Shown here: positions 1-8,228 of the stretch, piece after piece
Position numbering within the stretch: position 1 is the stretch's first letter
Layout: each line of letters begins with the position of its first letter
Source of the DNA: Roseihalotalea indica
GTDB lineage: Bacteria; Bacteroidota; Bacteroidia; Cytophagales; Cyclobacteriaceae
Direction of reading: 5' to 3'
Assembly (NCBI RefSeq): GCF_022458895.1
Contig: NZ_JAINFL010000006.1
Location: forward strand, 310,001-374,000
Length of the DNA stretch: 64,000 nt
Program-made: the position numbers and the translations under genes
Notes under the pieces: model-generated
Seen by the model: only the letters and a program-made list of their open reading frames with translations
The model's database searches: none
What the model was told of the DNA's origin: nothing

Positions 1-68
1 GCCTTCATCATGGCCTCTAACATAGGCTGAGTAGGGCGGGTCACCGTATCGCTGCGCAGATCAATCAT
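1..68 (-). CDS. Low-specificity L-threonine aldolase, 5' end only
   Basis: Only the first 22 codons lie in the window; the gene runs off the left edge. The predicted N-terminus MIDLRSDTVTRPTQPMLEAM is the hallmark start of PLP-dependent L-threonine/L-allo-threonine aldolases, which split threonine into glycine and acetaldehyde. The RSDTVTRPT segment forms part of the substrate/PLP site in known members. It is divergent from the sigma factor gene at 201. The identification rests on this short segment alone, but the motif is very characteristic. Confidence 0.8.
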   Translation of the reverse strand, partial: MIDLRSDTVTRPTQPMLEAMMK

Positions 69-145
69 ATCAATATTCCTTTTAAGCCAAACAAAGTGCT
101 AATTTAAGGTTATGGAAAGACAGTAAACAAAAAAAATTATTCTTC

Positions 146-155
146 CCACGCAACC
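146..155 (+). promoter_or_regulatory. Candidate ECF sigma promoter element (-35-like CCACGCAACC)
   Basis: The 10-mer CCACGCAACC lies 45 bases before the ATG of the sigma factor at 201. The identical 10-mer lies 42 bases before the start of the second ECF sigma gene on the minus strand (62491-62500). ECF sigma factors commonly read a -35 element containing AAC, so CGCAACC would fit an autoregulated promoter. The shared sequence and position are observed; the function is inference. Confidence 0.4.
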
Positions 156-200
156 TCAGGAATTTAGTGTGCATCTTACTACTGAAACGCCCTGATACTT

Positions 201-767
201 ATGGGATTGAAAATTTACCAGAGCCGAACCTTGGACGAACTCATTGATGGATTGCGAAAAAACGACAGTCGTTCGCAAAAGATGGTGTATGAGCGTTTTG
301 CTCCCACCATGTTTGCGGTGAGTTTGCGGTATGTGAAAGATCAGGATAATGCTCAGGATGTACTGGTAAAAGGTTTTATGAAAGTATTCAGTAATATCCT
401 TCAGTATAAAGGAGACGGAAGTTTTGAAGGGTGGATTCGGCGAATTATGGTGAATGAAGCACTCATGTTTCTTCGGAAAAATAAAAATATGTCGGTAGAG
501 GTAGATATTGAAGAGGCCCGAGATACAGCTGCTTCAACCTACGATCATCTGGAAGCCGAAGATTTGCTGTCGCTTGTTCAGCAATTACCCATCGGTTATC
601 GTACGGTTTTCAACCTTTATGCTATTGAGGGTTATTCTCATGCCGAGATTGCCAACATGCTGAATATCAGTGAGGGAACGTCCAAGTCGCAGTTAAGCCG
701 GGCAAAACAACTGCTCAGGCAACTATTGGACCGACTAGACCCATCGTATCAAGATCAAATTGGATAA
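201..767 (+). CDS. RNA polymerase ECF-type sigma factor
   Basis: A 188-residue sigma-70 family protein that would redirect RNA polymerase to a small regulon. Region 2 spans about residues 27-95 (YERFAPTMF, then RYVKDQDNAQDVL and the WIRRI segment) and region 4 about 122-172 (YRTVFNLYAIEGYSHAEIA, then the HTH ending GTSKSQLSRAK). The length is normal for ECF factors. The next gene starts 2 bases after its stop and encodes a single-pass membrane protein in the usual anti-sigma position. It is clearly related to the sigma factor at 61885-62448, which has the same YRTVFNLY, GY.H.EI and GTSKS blocks. A shared upstream 10-mer suggests autoregulation (inference). Confidence 0.93.
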   Translation: MGLKIYQSRTLDELIDGLRKNDSRSQKMVYERFAPTMFAVSLRYVKDQDNAQDVLVKGFMKVFSNILQYKGDGSFEGWIRRIMVNEALMFLRKNKNMSVEVDIEEARDTAASTYDHLEAEDLLSLVQQLPIGYRTVFNLYAIEGYSHAEIANMLNISEGTSKSQLSRAKQLLRQLLDRLDPSYQDQIG

Positions 768-769
768 CA

Positions 770-1525
770 ATGAAAGATATTGAACAACTTTTTAAGGAAA
801 AACTGCAGCACCAGCAGGTTACTCCCCCAGCGGATACATGGGAGAAACTAGAGGGAGCGTGGCAGCAGAAAGAGCATAAGAAGAAAGGGGGATGGCTTTG
901 GCTGGCTGCTTCTATTGCACTGCTTTTAGCCTCCGGTGGGGTATTTTACCTGAATTATTACCGATCTCAGACTAATACTTCTATTGCAATAGATTTACCG
1001 GATACATCAAGAACCGGTGAAGCCATTGCCTTACAGGCGCCTAAGGTTCCGGATGAAACTTTAGAGGAACAAGAAAACGTAATTGCTGAAACAAGTTTAG
1101 ATGTTGCAAGAGAGGAGCAAACAACTGTAGCTGATAAAAAAGTGTCTGAAGAACCAGATCCCGAATTAGCGCAACAGAGTCATACTCCAGAGCAAATTCA
1201 TCTTCCCGAACCGCTAGCGCAAATTGAAGCTGTACAACCAGAAGTTATACCTCATTCTGCACCCACACATATCGACCTTCCTGACCAAACTTTACTGGCA
1301 GAGGCATCAACCAACTCAAAACCTAAAGTAACCATTATCTACAAATCTGGCAGAACCAATAGTCCGGTAGAGGAAGAAGAAACCAAGAACCCCTTAGAAA
1401 AAGCCGTAAGCTTCTTAAACAACATCAAGGAGAATGGGGTGGGGTTTTCCGAATTACGATCTGCCAAAACAGAATTATTAACAAAAGCTTTTTCAAATAA
1501 ACGAGAACCTATGTCGGCCGAGTAG
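770..1525 (+). CDS. Single-pass membrane protein, putative anti-sigma/regulatory partner
   Basis: A 251-residue protein with a cytoplasmic N-terminus of about 40 residues (FKEKLQ, then PPADTWEKLEGAWQQ), one membrane segment at about 41-61 (LWLAASIALLLASGG) and a long acidic, proline-rich periplasmic part with no recognisable domain. Its start is 2 bases from the sigma factor stop, so the two are probably translationally linked. The N-terminus resembles that of the fused protein at 60707-61888 (F..LFK, P..W.K, then a Trp-rich segment before the membrane span). The cytoplasmic part may bind the sigma factor and the periplasmic part may contact the barrel encoded next; this is inferred from position only. 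No classical RseA or FecR domain is visible. Confidence 0.75.
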   Translation: MKDIEQLFKEKLQHQQVTPPADTWEKLEGAWQQKEHKKKGGWLWLAASIALLLASGGVFYLNYYRSQTNTSIAIDLPDTSRTGEAIALQAPKVPDETLEEQENVIAETSLDVAREEQTTVADKKVSEEPDPELAQQSHTPEQIHLPEPLAQIEAVQPEVIPHSAPTHIDLPDQTLLAEASTNSKPKVTIIYKSGRTNSPVEEEETKNPLEKAVSFLNNIKENGVGFSELRSAKTELLTKAFSNKREPMSAE

Positions 1526-1569
1526 CCGATGACCTATAAATTTTCATTAACCCATTTTAATTTTACGAT

Positions 1570-2631
1570 ATGAAACCTGTATTCACTTATATACTGGTCC
1601 TGGTAAGCTATGTCTTACAGGCTAACCCCTACGCCCAAGACACCATCATTTTACGTCTTGGCAACGATGATGAAGTCATGATTATCTCAAAAGATAACAA
1701 CGAGGTAGAATTATTGAAGAATTACGATATGAATGCCATTTTGCAAGATCTGCAACGGTCTAATGACGCTGCTCAGGAAGGAAGCATTTATATTGAAATA
1801 CAAGATCAAACGGGGAGGCGATACGACTTTGAGGAAGAAGAGTCTCGTTCGCTAACCTTAGAAGAAAAGCTGGAGCGCTTGGAGCAAAAAATGGCACAAG
1901 TTGACCGTAGAGGCGATATGTCAAGCGGGTCTTCTCAGTCATCCCGAAACTATAATTCCAATTCATCATCCCGCTACCGTAGGCAGGGTACCCACTCTAC
2001 CATGATGTTTGATTTTGGTCTGAATAACTATGTTACTAACGGCACTTTCCCAGACGAAACAGACGAGCTATATGCAGTGAAGCCGCTGGCATCCTGGAAT
2101 GTCGCTCTTGGTGTTACCAACACTACCAGGATAGCCGGGCCTTTATTTTTAGAGTGGGGAACGAATGTGAACTGGTACAATTTTAAATTCCAGAATGCTC
2201 GCACCCGTATGGATAAGACGGATGAAGGGATAGATTTTTATGAGGATATGGATGTAGTTGATCCTCGTAAAAGCAAATTGGTAGTTCCGTATCTCAATGC
2301 GCAATTAGTGCCAATGTTGCAATTTGGAAAAGCCCGCCGCGACGGATGGTTTCCACTAGATCGGGATGAAAATTCAGGATTTCGTATAGGTGCCGGAGCG
2401 TATGCAGGTTACCGGGTAGGAAGCCGCCATAAATATGTAGTGAAAGATGAAGGTGACCGTGAACGTACCAAGAACAAAACTAACTATTACGTAAATAACT
2501 GGCGCTATGGCGTTCGTTTTCAGCTAGGGTTTCGAAGCTTTGACTTTTACGCAAATTACGACCTGAATGAGCTGTTTGTAGAAGGCAAGGGGCCAGAACT
2601 GAATGCCTTTAGCTTTGGTATTATGTTCTAG
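1570..2631 (+). CDS. Secreted outer-membrane beta-barrel protein of the sigma locus
   Basis: A 353-residue protein with a signal peptide (about 1-22), an N-terminal domain of about 100 residues ending in a short coiled coil (LTLEEKLERLEQKM), a Ser/Asn/Arg-rich linker (about 119-142) and a C-terminal part with alternating hydrophobic and aromatic strands ending in phenylalanine (FGIMF), typical of an outer-membrane barrel. It lies 44 bases after the membrane protein gene and is probably the third gene of the sigma operon. Its stop codon shares the bases CTAG with the stop of the convergent PorP/SprF gene, so the two genes overlap tail to tail by 4 bases. The function is not known; an envelope sensor or sigma-regulon effector is possible. 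Confidence 0.75.
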   Translation: MKPVFTYILVLVSYVLQANPYAQDTIILRLGNDDEVMIISKDNNEVELLKNYDMNAILQDLQRSNDAAQEGSIYIEIQDQTGRRYDFEEEESRSLTLEEKLERLEQKMAQVDRRGDMSSGSSQSSRNYNSNSSSRYRRQGTHSTMMFDFGLNNYVTNGTFPDETDELYAVKPLASWNVALGVTNTTRIAGPLFLEWGTNVNWYNFKFQNARTRMDKTDEGIDFYEDMDVVDPRKSKLVVPYLNAQLVPMLQFGKARRDGWFPLDRDENSGFRIGAGAYAGYRVGSRHKYVVKDEGDRERTKNKTNYYVNNWRYGVRFQLGFRSFDFYANYDLNELFVEGKGPELNAFSFGIMF

Positions 2632-3686
2632 GGCTTCCATAAGTAATTGGGCATAAAGGCCGGGCAGGGGTTTTGCTTGTCTTTACGACTCACCTTGCCT
2701 GGCCGTGGTTTAGTAGAAAATTGTAATGCCAGGGAAATTTCATGGGACCCACCTGACGATACCGGTCCCAGTTTGGATACGGTGATATCATAACTGTATC
2801 CAAATGAAAACCCGTTGATAGAAACTCCAAAGGCAAATGCTAAGGCATCATGGTTGATCGTTTTAGGCATATCTCGTTGAATAGGTAAACCTTTATACCA
2901 GGCTCCTAACATCAGCATGCGGTAGAAATAGGTTAAACCCATATCCAACTGATTAAATTTCCCCTGCTGCCGATATTGAAAAGAAGGGTTGATACTTGAT
3001 GCCATACGGTTACGGAACGGTCCTAAATTAATAGGTATTTTGTAGCCAGCATGTACCGAGATCCGCATAGGCAGTTTGCTTTCCTCTTCCAGAATGGATT
3101 GATTAGGCTGGTTAAGATGATGTATAGCCAAACCTGCCCATAACCGTTTGTCATAGACTAATAAACCCGTAGCAAAGTCAAAATGGGAGGTGTTTTGCAG
3201 ATTTCGCAAAGCCGGGTCGGTGCTAGGGGCATCGGGAATGCCAAATTGAAGCTGATCGGCAAAAACCAGTTTAGAGTAATCTATGCTTTGGGTAACATAA
3301 CCTACCTGTACGGAGGGTACGGCTTGTAGCCCGTTAGTCAGAGGAATACGGTACGAGTAGACCCCACCAATACTGGTCGACTTTAAACTAGCTGAGCCTG
3401 CCCGGTCAGCCATGACAATTACACCAACACTGCTGGGGGATTTTTTGATATTATAATCATAGGAAAAGGCATAAGTAACAAATGCCTTGGGCAGACTTGC
3501 CCAGTGGTTACGATAATTTATCGAAGCACGGTGCTGTCGGGTGGTTCCAGTGAATGACGGATTAAGATAAATAGGGGAGGAGTAGTATTGAGTAAACTGT
3601 GGGTCTTGAGCCCATACTACATCCACACTCAATAATAGAGAAAATAGAATTAGTGTAAATGTTTTTCGCATAACTTCCATGTTCAT
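2628..3686 (-). CDS. PorP/SprF family type IX secretion membrane protein
   Basis: An outer-membrane protein of about 352 residues with a signal peptide (KTFTLILFSLLLSVDVVWAQ) followed by the family signature QDPQFTQYYSSPIYLNPSFTG. SprF/PorP-like proteins help a specific adhesin pass through or attach after the type IX secretion system. The adhesin gene directly upstream at 3700-7941 is the obvious partner, as in sprB-sprF. I chose the ATG at 3686 because GGAG lies 9-10 bases before it; an upstream in-frame start at 3719 would overlap the adhesin gene. The intergenic gap is 13 bases, so the pair is probably one transcript. Confidence 0.93.
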   Translation of the reverse strand: MNMEVMRKTFTLILFSLLLSVDVVWAQDPQFTQYYSSPIYLNPSFTGTTRQHRASINYRNHWASLPKAFVTYAFSYDYNIKKSPSSVGVIVMADRAGSASLKSTSIGGVYSYRIPLTNGLQAVPSVQVGYVTQSIDYSKLVFADQLQFGIPDAPSTDPALRNLQNTSHFDFATGLLVYDKRLWAGLAIHHLNQPNQSILEEESKLPMRISVHAGYKIPINLGPFRNRMASSINPSFQYRQQGKFNQLDMGLTYFYRMLMLGAWYKGLPIQRDMPKTINHDALAFAFGVSINGFSFGYSYDITVSKLGPVSSGGSHEISLALQFSTKPRPGKVSRKDKQNPCPAFMPNYLWKP

Positions 3687-3699
3687 AACAACCCGCTCC

Positions 3700-6600
3700 T
3701 TAACGTACCAGCGTAACATCTCCTACTATGGTTTTATGATTTCCATCACTGAACTTTAGCTCCAGCTTATAGACATAAGCATCCTTCGGACACAATCGGC
3801 CTTTATAGTATCCATTCCAACCTTGGTTCTTGTCAAAGCTCTCAAACATCATTTCGCCCCAGCGGTTGTACACCATCATATGAAAATCAGTAACCCCTTC
3901 AAAAACCGGTAGAAAAATGTCATTTTTTCCGTCACCACCCACAACTTCCGAGTTGCTAGGGCCAAATTGGTTGGGGGTAAAAGCATTAGGAACCTGTACT
4001 TTTCCTCCATCCTCAATGATTACTGCCGACTCAATCAGGATAGTATCCAGACAACCTTTGTTTGATTCAGCCACCAAACGAATATCGTAAGATCCAGTAT
4101 TTTCATAAGTATGTTCCGGGTTTGTTTCAGTAGAGGTGGTGCCATCTCCAAAATCCCAGTAATAGTTTTCAGCCCCGTAGCTGAGGTTAACGAAGTAGAT
4201 AGGCTCACCTAAAAATGCTTTATCGGGTCGCAGATTAAAATAGGCTCGGGGTGTTTCATACACTTCTACACTGAATTCTTTCTTCTCCACAATCGTCACT
4301 CCAACGCTATTGCTGGCTTCCAGAGTAACGGTATAAAAACCAGGCTCGTAGTAGGTGTAAACCGGATTTTCTTCGGTAGAAACTCCTTCACCTTCCCCAA
4401 AACTCCACCGATAGCTGTCGGCTTCTGCGTATCGGCTCAGGTTACGGAATTGTACCGTAAGCGGGCGGCACCCTGTTGGAGGTTCATAGGTAAAATCAAC
4501 CTCCGGTAAAAGCGGCTCAATAAAAATTTGCTTCACCAGTGTATCGGTACATCCCAGCCTGTTGGATGCTACCAGGGTAATGTCATAGTATCCTACTTCC
4601 GAATACAAGTGAGCAGGTTCTTCGTCGGTAGACGTAGTACCATCTCCAAAATCCCAAAAGTAAAACTCAGATCGCTGGCTTTGATTAGAGAAGAATACGT
4701 CTTCATTCCGTAAATACCGCTGGGCCAAGCGAGGCTTAAAGTCTGCCTTGGGGCCTTGCGTCAGGTCAACAATAAGCTCTTCTTCTTCGGTTACTACCAC
4801 GCCAAGTTCATTACTAGCCTGTAATGATACGGTGTAGATACCCGATACTTCGTAGATATGGGTAGGGTTCCATTCAGTAGAAATGGTGCCATCACCAAAG
4901 TTCCATAGAACAGAGCTGCTATCGGCATATTCAGTGGTATTGTTGAAGGTAACCTCCAGAGGCAGGCAGCCTTCAATAGCAGTATAGTCAAAGCTAACCA
5001 GTGGCAAGGTTTGCTGAATGATGACCTTGGCAGAATCTTCTTCATAACAGTACTTCCCGGTTGCCTTCAGTTTTATTGTATATTCACCATGTGTGCCGTA
5101 TGTATGCTCGCCTGGATCTACATCAGTAGATGTGGTGCCATCTCCAAAATCCCACTCATAGCTCCAGTCACCGGCATTAGTCTGGTTTGTGATTGATACG
5201 GTGGTATTGGGCATTTCCAGAATACTTGGGGATATCAGAAATGAAGCGTTGATTTTTTCTTGAGGATCAATCGTAATGGTTTGAGTGGTCCATTGGCTAC
5301 TGCAAGTAACCAGGTTGATCGTTTTCAATGAAACATTGACTGGGTATGAACCTGACACATCTTTTACATAAACTAGACTTAGTGTATCTTTTGTATAGTC
5401 AGGATTATTAATGGGAAGGGGGCTGACGTCCCAATCGTAAAACAGGCCCTTCTGTTGTGCTTCTACTTTATATGTAACCAATTGGCAATCTGCTGCGATC
5501 TGTAAAGTATCGAAGGCTGAAGAAGGTGAAGGGTTAACATCTACTATATCTTCGTATGATCCGAAGCAGGCTCCGGTTTTTACTGGCTGTAGCTTAACCC
5601 GGTATTTTTTTACGAAAGGTTCGTTGTTTGTTAAGGTATAGCTGATAGTAGCTGATGTGGTAGTATCCTGGTGAACAATGGATGAATCTGCTTCAAAAAC
5701 AGTCCAGATATATTCTTCTGGGCTGAGAGCCTGGGTAGCCACGGCTACTTCAAAATTGTAAGTACGAGGTGAGCAATTGGTATCCCCTCCCGACAGATTA
5801 GTGATCACATACTCGGCGGGCGGGCCAGCAAATACCGTAATGGTTTCCGGGGCACTGATTGCGTCACATCCGTTGGCTGCTTTAATTTCTAACCACACTT
5901 CGTACTCCTGATTAGCATAACTAGCCAGCGTGTTGTCAAATGTAAGCAGATCAAAGGTATCCGCAGGGGTAATAGAGTATTGCTGAGTAGTATTGGCGTT
6001 CAGGTCTTTTACATGCCAGATATATTCGGTAACCCCAACTGGCTGGTCAGGTACCAAAGTATCAATCGCAAACGCCACATTAAGGGGGGCGCAACCTTCA
6101 GTCACATCTGGAGTAAAAGAAACATAAGGGGAAGCTTCTACTGTTACAGACTGGGTAATTACATCATAGCAACTTTTATCGGTAATAACCTGGTGGTGCA
6201 CCTGATGCGTGCCTACTGCAGGAAATTTGTGCTTAAAAGGGCCTTTTCCTGTAGTTTCGTAGATACCATCATCATCCAAGTCCCATTTATAGGTAACAAT
6301 ATCATCGCCATTCACTACTACCGGTAGAGTAGCGGAGCTCTCAAAAGTTACACTATCTGACTGACATCCGGCTACAAAGGTAAAATCAGCCGTGGGCGGA
6401 TGATAAATGTGTACGTAAGCAGTATCTCTCGTTTCGCAGTCAACTCCATTGGCAGAGGCAATTAGCTCGGCCATGTATGTACCAGGATTCATGATGAATA
6501 CTTTGATACTATCCTGCGTGGTATCTCCACTTTTTTGTTCAGCTACTACTTCAGCGCCGGTTTCGTCATAAAATTTCCAGGTCCAAGTAGATGTAGCCGG

Positions 6601-7941
6601 GTTAAAGTTGGTAGATACGTCGTGGAAGACTACTTCTTGCGGCTGTGGATTGGCAGGGTCGTAACAAGAGAGAGAAAGTGGGTTTCCATTGATATCAGCA
6701 ATCTGTATGTCAGCATCAGCCGTTTCAATAATTGTGATAATTTTATCAATGCTTCCGCCGCAACCTCCTACGGAATTATTATCGGTAACCGTAAGACGGA
6801 TAAGTTTCTGGCCGGGAGTAGTGAATTCATGCTTAGGAAACTGATTGCTTGAATTTTTTAAGAGCACAGTTCCGGCAGCATCGTCATAGAATTCCCACTG
6901 ATATTGAAAGTCGGCATCAGTAATGCCCGGAGTCTGGTCATTAAAATAAATACGTTCGTTTACGCAAAATTCGGTCTGGATTGCCCCAGAACTATTATTT
7001 AACCGCGTGACAAACTCGGGTGCAGATTTATCGACGACAACTATTCGGGCTCTGGTCTCAATAAAAGTGCTGTCTCCTAAAGCATTTCCAGTGGTAGGGT
7101 TTAAATAATCACCATCTGTGGTATCCGCATCATAAGGGTTACAGATATTCCAGTTACGTAGGGTGACTTCAAACTCTTTACCGATGTAAGTGGCATTGTT
7201 AGGTACTGAAACCGTTATAGACTCACTTTGAGAAGTTGAGTTTTCAATAGGGCCAGGTAATACCTCAACGGGCCCCGCGAAATCATATGTTTCGGCAACA
7301 CCATCAATCTGTACACCAGGAATTCGGTTGGCGGCACTTCCGGTGCCATACACCCATTGTACCCAGCGCACAGCACTATTTTTCCGGTCATTTTCACCAG
7401 AGTTGGGCACGCAGTTCCATATACTATTATCGTCGAAGTTAACAATGGCCGTTTCACCTAAACAAACCCGATACAAAACAGGATCGATACGGGGCTCACC
7501 ACCATTATCATCATCGGTATCCCATACGGTAACATTTTGAGTTTGATGGGAATTCGGGCATTGAGTGCCGTTGACACGCAGATATACAGAGGGAATGTAA
7601 TTACATTTATCACCACCTTTAGGATACAGGTGAGCAGCAACCGCTTCGTATTTCCCACCACCAATATCTACTGCCGGAATAATAGTATTAGGAGTCGCAT
7701 CATCCCACACATACTCAAACTCTACCGTAGTTGGGGAGCCACCCACCGTATACCATACTTTCCATTGAAAATCATGAGGAGCACAGAGTCGGGGCGGACT
7801 TTCTACATTGTTTCCCGGATTAGCATATGTAGAGCACTGACCAAAGGTGCGATGATCTATCAATATAAGACTGAACAGGATGCTAAAAAATATGTAAACA
7901 ATATGGGCTTTTCTGACCATCATGCGAGCTATTTCTACCAT
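3700..7941 (-). CDS. Giant PKD-repeat surface protein with type IX secretion C-terminal domain
   Basis: A 1413-residue secreted protein. Residues 1-35 are a signal peptide (IVYIFFSILFSLILI). At least five clear PKD domains lie between about 890 and 1310, each with the WDFGDGTTST-type motif followed by P.H.Y; earlier regions are more degenerate immunoglobulin-like repeats with paired cysteines. The last ~95 residues match the gliding-motility-associated C-terminal domain (VPNAFTPN, NDIF.P, YNRWGEMMF, GW.G...G, ending VGDVTLVR), which directs export by the type IX system. Known relatives are adhesins or gliding surface proteins. The SprF-like partner follows directly. The ligand is unknown; no enzyme domain is seen. 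Confidence 0.92.
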   Translation of the reverse strand: MVEIARMMVRKAHIVYIFFSILFSLILIDHRTFGQCSTYANPGNNVESPPRLCAPHDFQWKVWYTVGGSPTTVEFEYVWDDATPNTIIPAVDIGGGKYEAVAAHLYPKGGDKCNYIPSVYLRVNGTQCPNSHQTQNVTVWDTDDDNGGEPRIDPVLYRVCLGETAIVNFDDNSIWNCVPNSGENDRKNSAVRWVQWVYGTGSAANRIPGVQIDGVAETYDFAGPVEVLPGPIENSTSQSESITVSVPNNATYIGKEFEVTLRNWNICNPYDADTTDGDYLNPTTGNALGDSTFIETRARIVVVDKSAPEFVTRLNNSSGAIQTEFCVNERIYFNDQTPGITDADFQYQWEFYDDAAGTVLLKNSSNQFPKHEFTTPGQKLIRLTVTDNNSVGGCGGSIDKIITIIETADADIQIADINGNPLSLSCYDPANPQPQEVVFHDVSTNFNPATSTWTWKFYDETGAEVVAEQKSGDTTQDSIKVFIMNPGTYMAELIASANGVDCETRDTAYVHIYHPPTADFTFVAGCQSDSVTFESSATLPVVVNGDDIVTYKWDLDDDGIYETTGKGPFKHKFPAVGTHQVHHQVITDKSCYDVITQSVTVEASPYVSFTPDVTEGCAPLNVAFAIDTLVPDQPVGVTEYIWHVKDLNANTTQQYSITPADTFDLLTFDNTLASYANQEYEVWLEIKAANGCDAISAPETITVFAGPPAEYVITNLSGGDTNCSPRTYNFEVAVATQALSPEEYIWTVFEADSSIVHQDTTTSATISYTLTNNEPFVKKYRVKLQPVKTGACFGSYEDIVDVNPSPSSAFDTLQIAADCQLVTYKVEAQQKGLFYDWDVSPLPINNPDYTKDTLSLVYVKDVSGSYPVNVSLKTINLVTCSSQWTTQTITIDPQEKINASFLISPSILEMPNTTVSITNQTNAGDWSYEWDFGDGTTSTDVDPGEHTYGTHGEYTIKLKATGKYCYEEDSAKVIIQQTLPLVSFDYTAIEGCLPLEVTFNNTTEYADSSSVLWNFGDGTISTEWNPTHIYEVSGIYTVSLQASNELGVVVTEEEELIVDLTQGPKADFKPRLAQRYLRNEDVFFSNQSQRSEFYFWDFGDGTTSTDEEPAHLYSEVGYYDITLVASNRLGCTDTLVKQIFIEPLLPEVDFTYEPPTGCRPLTVQFRNLSRYAEADSYRWSFGEGEGVSTEENPVYTYYEPGFYTVTLEASNSVGVTIVEKKEFSVEVYETPRAYFNLRPDKAFLGEPIYFVNLSYGAENYYWDFGDGTTSTETNPEHTYENTGSYDIRLVAESNKGCLDTILIESAVIIEDGGKVQVPNAFTPNQFGPSNSEVVGGDGKNDIFLPVFEGVTDFHMMVYNRWGEMMFESFDKNQGWNGYYKGRLCPKDAYVYKLELKFSDGNHKTIVGDVTLVR

Positions 7942-8000
7942 TGCCTACTAATAATGCTTATCACAAGCACTATCTGTTGAATAATTTTATGGGAATAGTG

Positions 8001-8008
8001 CAAAAATA
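8001..8008 (-). promoter_or_regulatory. Candidate -7 box (TATTTTTG) of the PKD adhesin gene
   Basis: On the minus strand TATTTTTG matches the Bacteroidota -7 consensus TAnnTTTG and lies 59 bases before the adhesin ATG at 7941. No convincing TTTG -33 box is visible at the usual distance; instead a hairpin (8013-8028) occupies that interval. The assignment is motif-based only. Confidence 0.35.
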
Positions 8009-8012
8009 AAGC

Positions 8013-8028
8013 CCGATATCATTATCGG
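8013..8028 (-). terminator. CCGATA/TATCGG hairpin, possible dinB terminator or operator
   Basis: Six-base perfect arms (CCGATA at 8013-8018, TATCGG at 8023-8028) with a 4-base loop. Read on the minus strand the hairpin is followed by GGGCTTTATTTTTG, so it could terminate transcripts from dinB, which ends at 8229. It also lies just upstream of the candidate -7 box of the adhesin gene and could serve as an operator there. The sequence does not decide between these. Confidence 0.35.
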
Positions 8029-8228
8029 ATTTGCTTACTGTTGTAAGAGATATTGAGAATAACAGGAAGATAATATGTAAGCGAAAATGTGCTTATAATG
8101 CTATAATGGATGGAAATTGTAATACTAAATGTAGTAATTCGGTGATAATGTGTGAGAATTGGTTGGTTAATATGAAGTGAAAGGAGTAAGATTTTAGTAA
8201 AATTTACCAATATGAGCGATATGGTAAC

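Noticed and set aside
7537..7980. 147-codon plus frame opposite the PKD adhesin start
   Set aside because: Antisense shadow of a well-supported gene, no domain.
8022..8210. 62-codon minus frame between dinB and the PKD adhesin
   Set aside because: Ile/Ser/Thr/Tyr-rich translation of AT-rich intergenic DNA with a hairpin inside its end.
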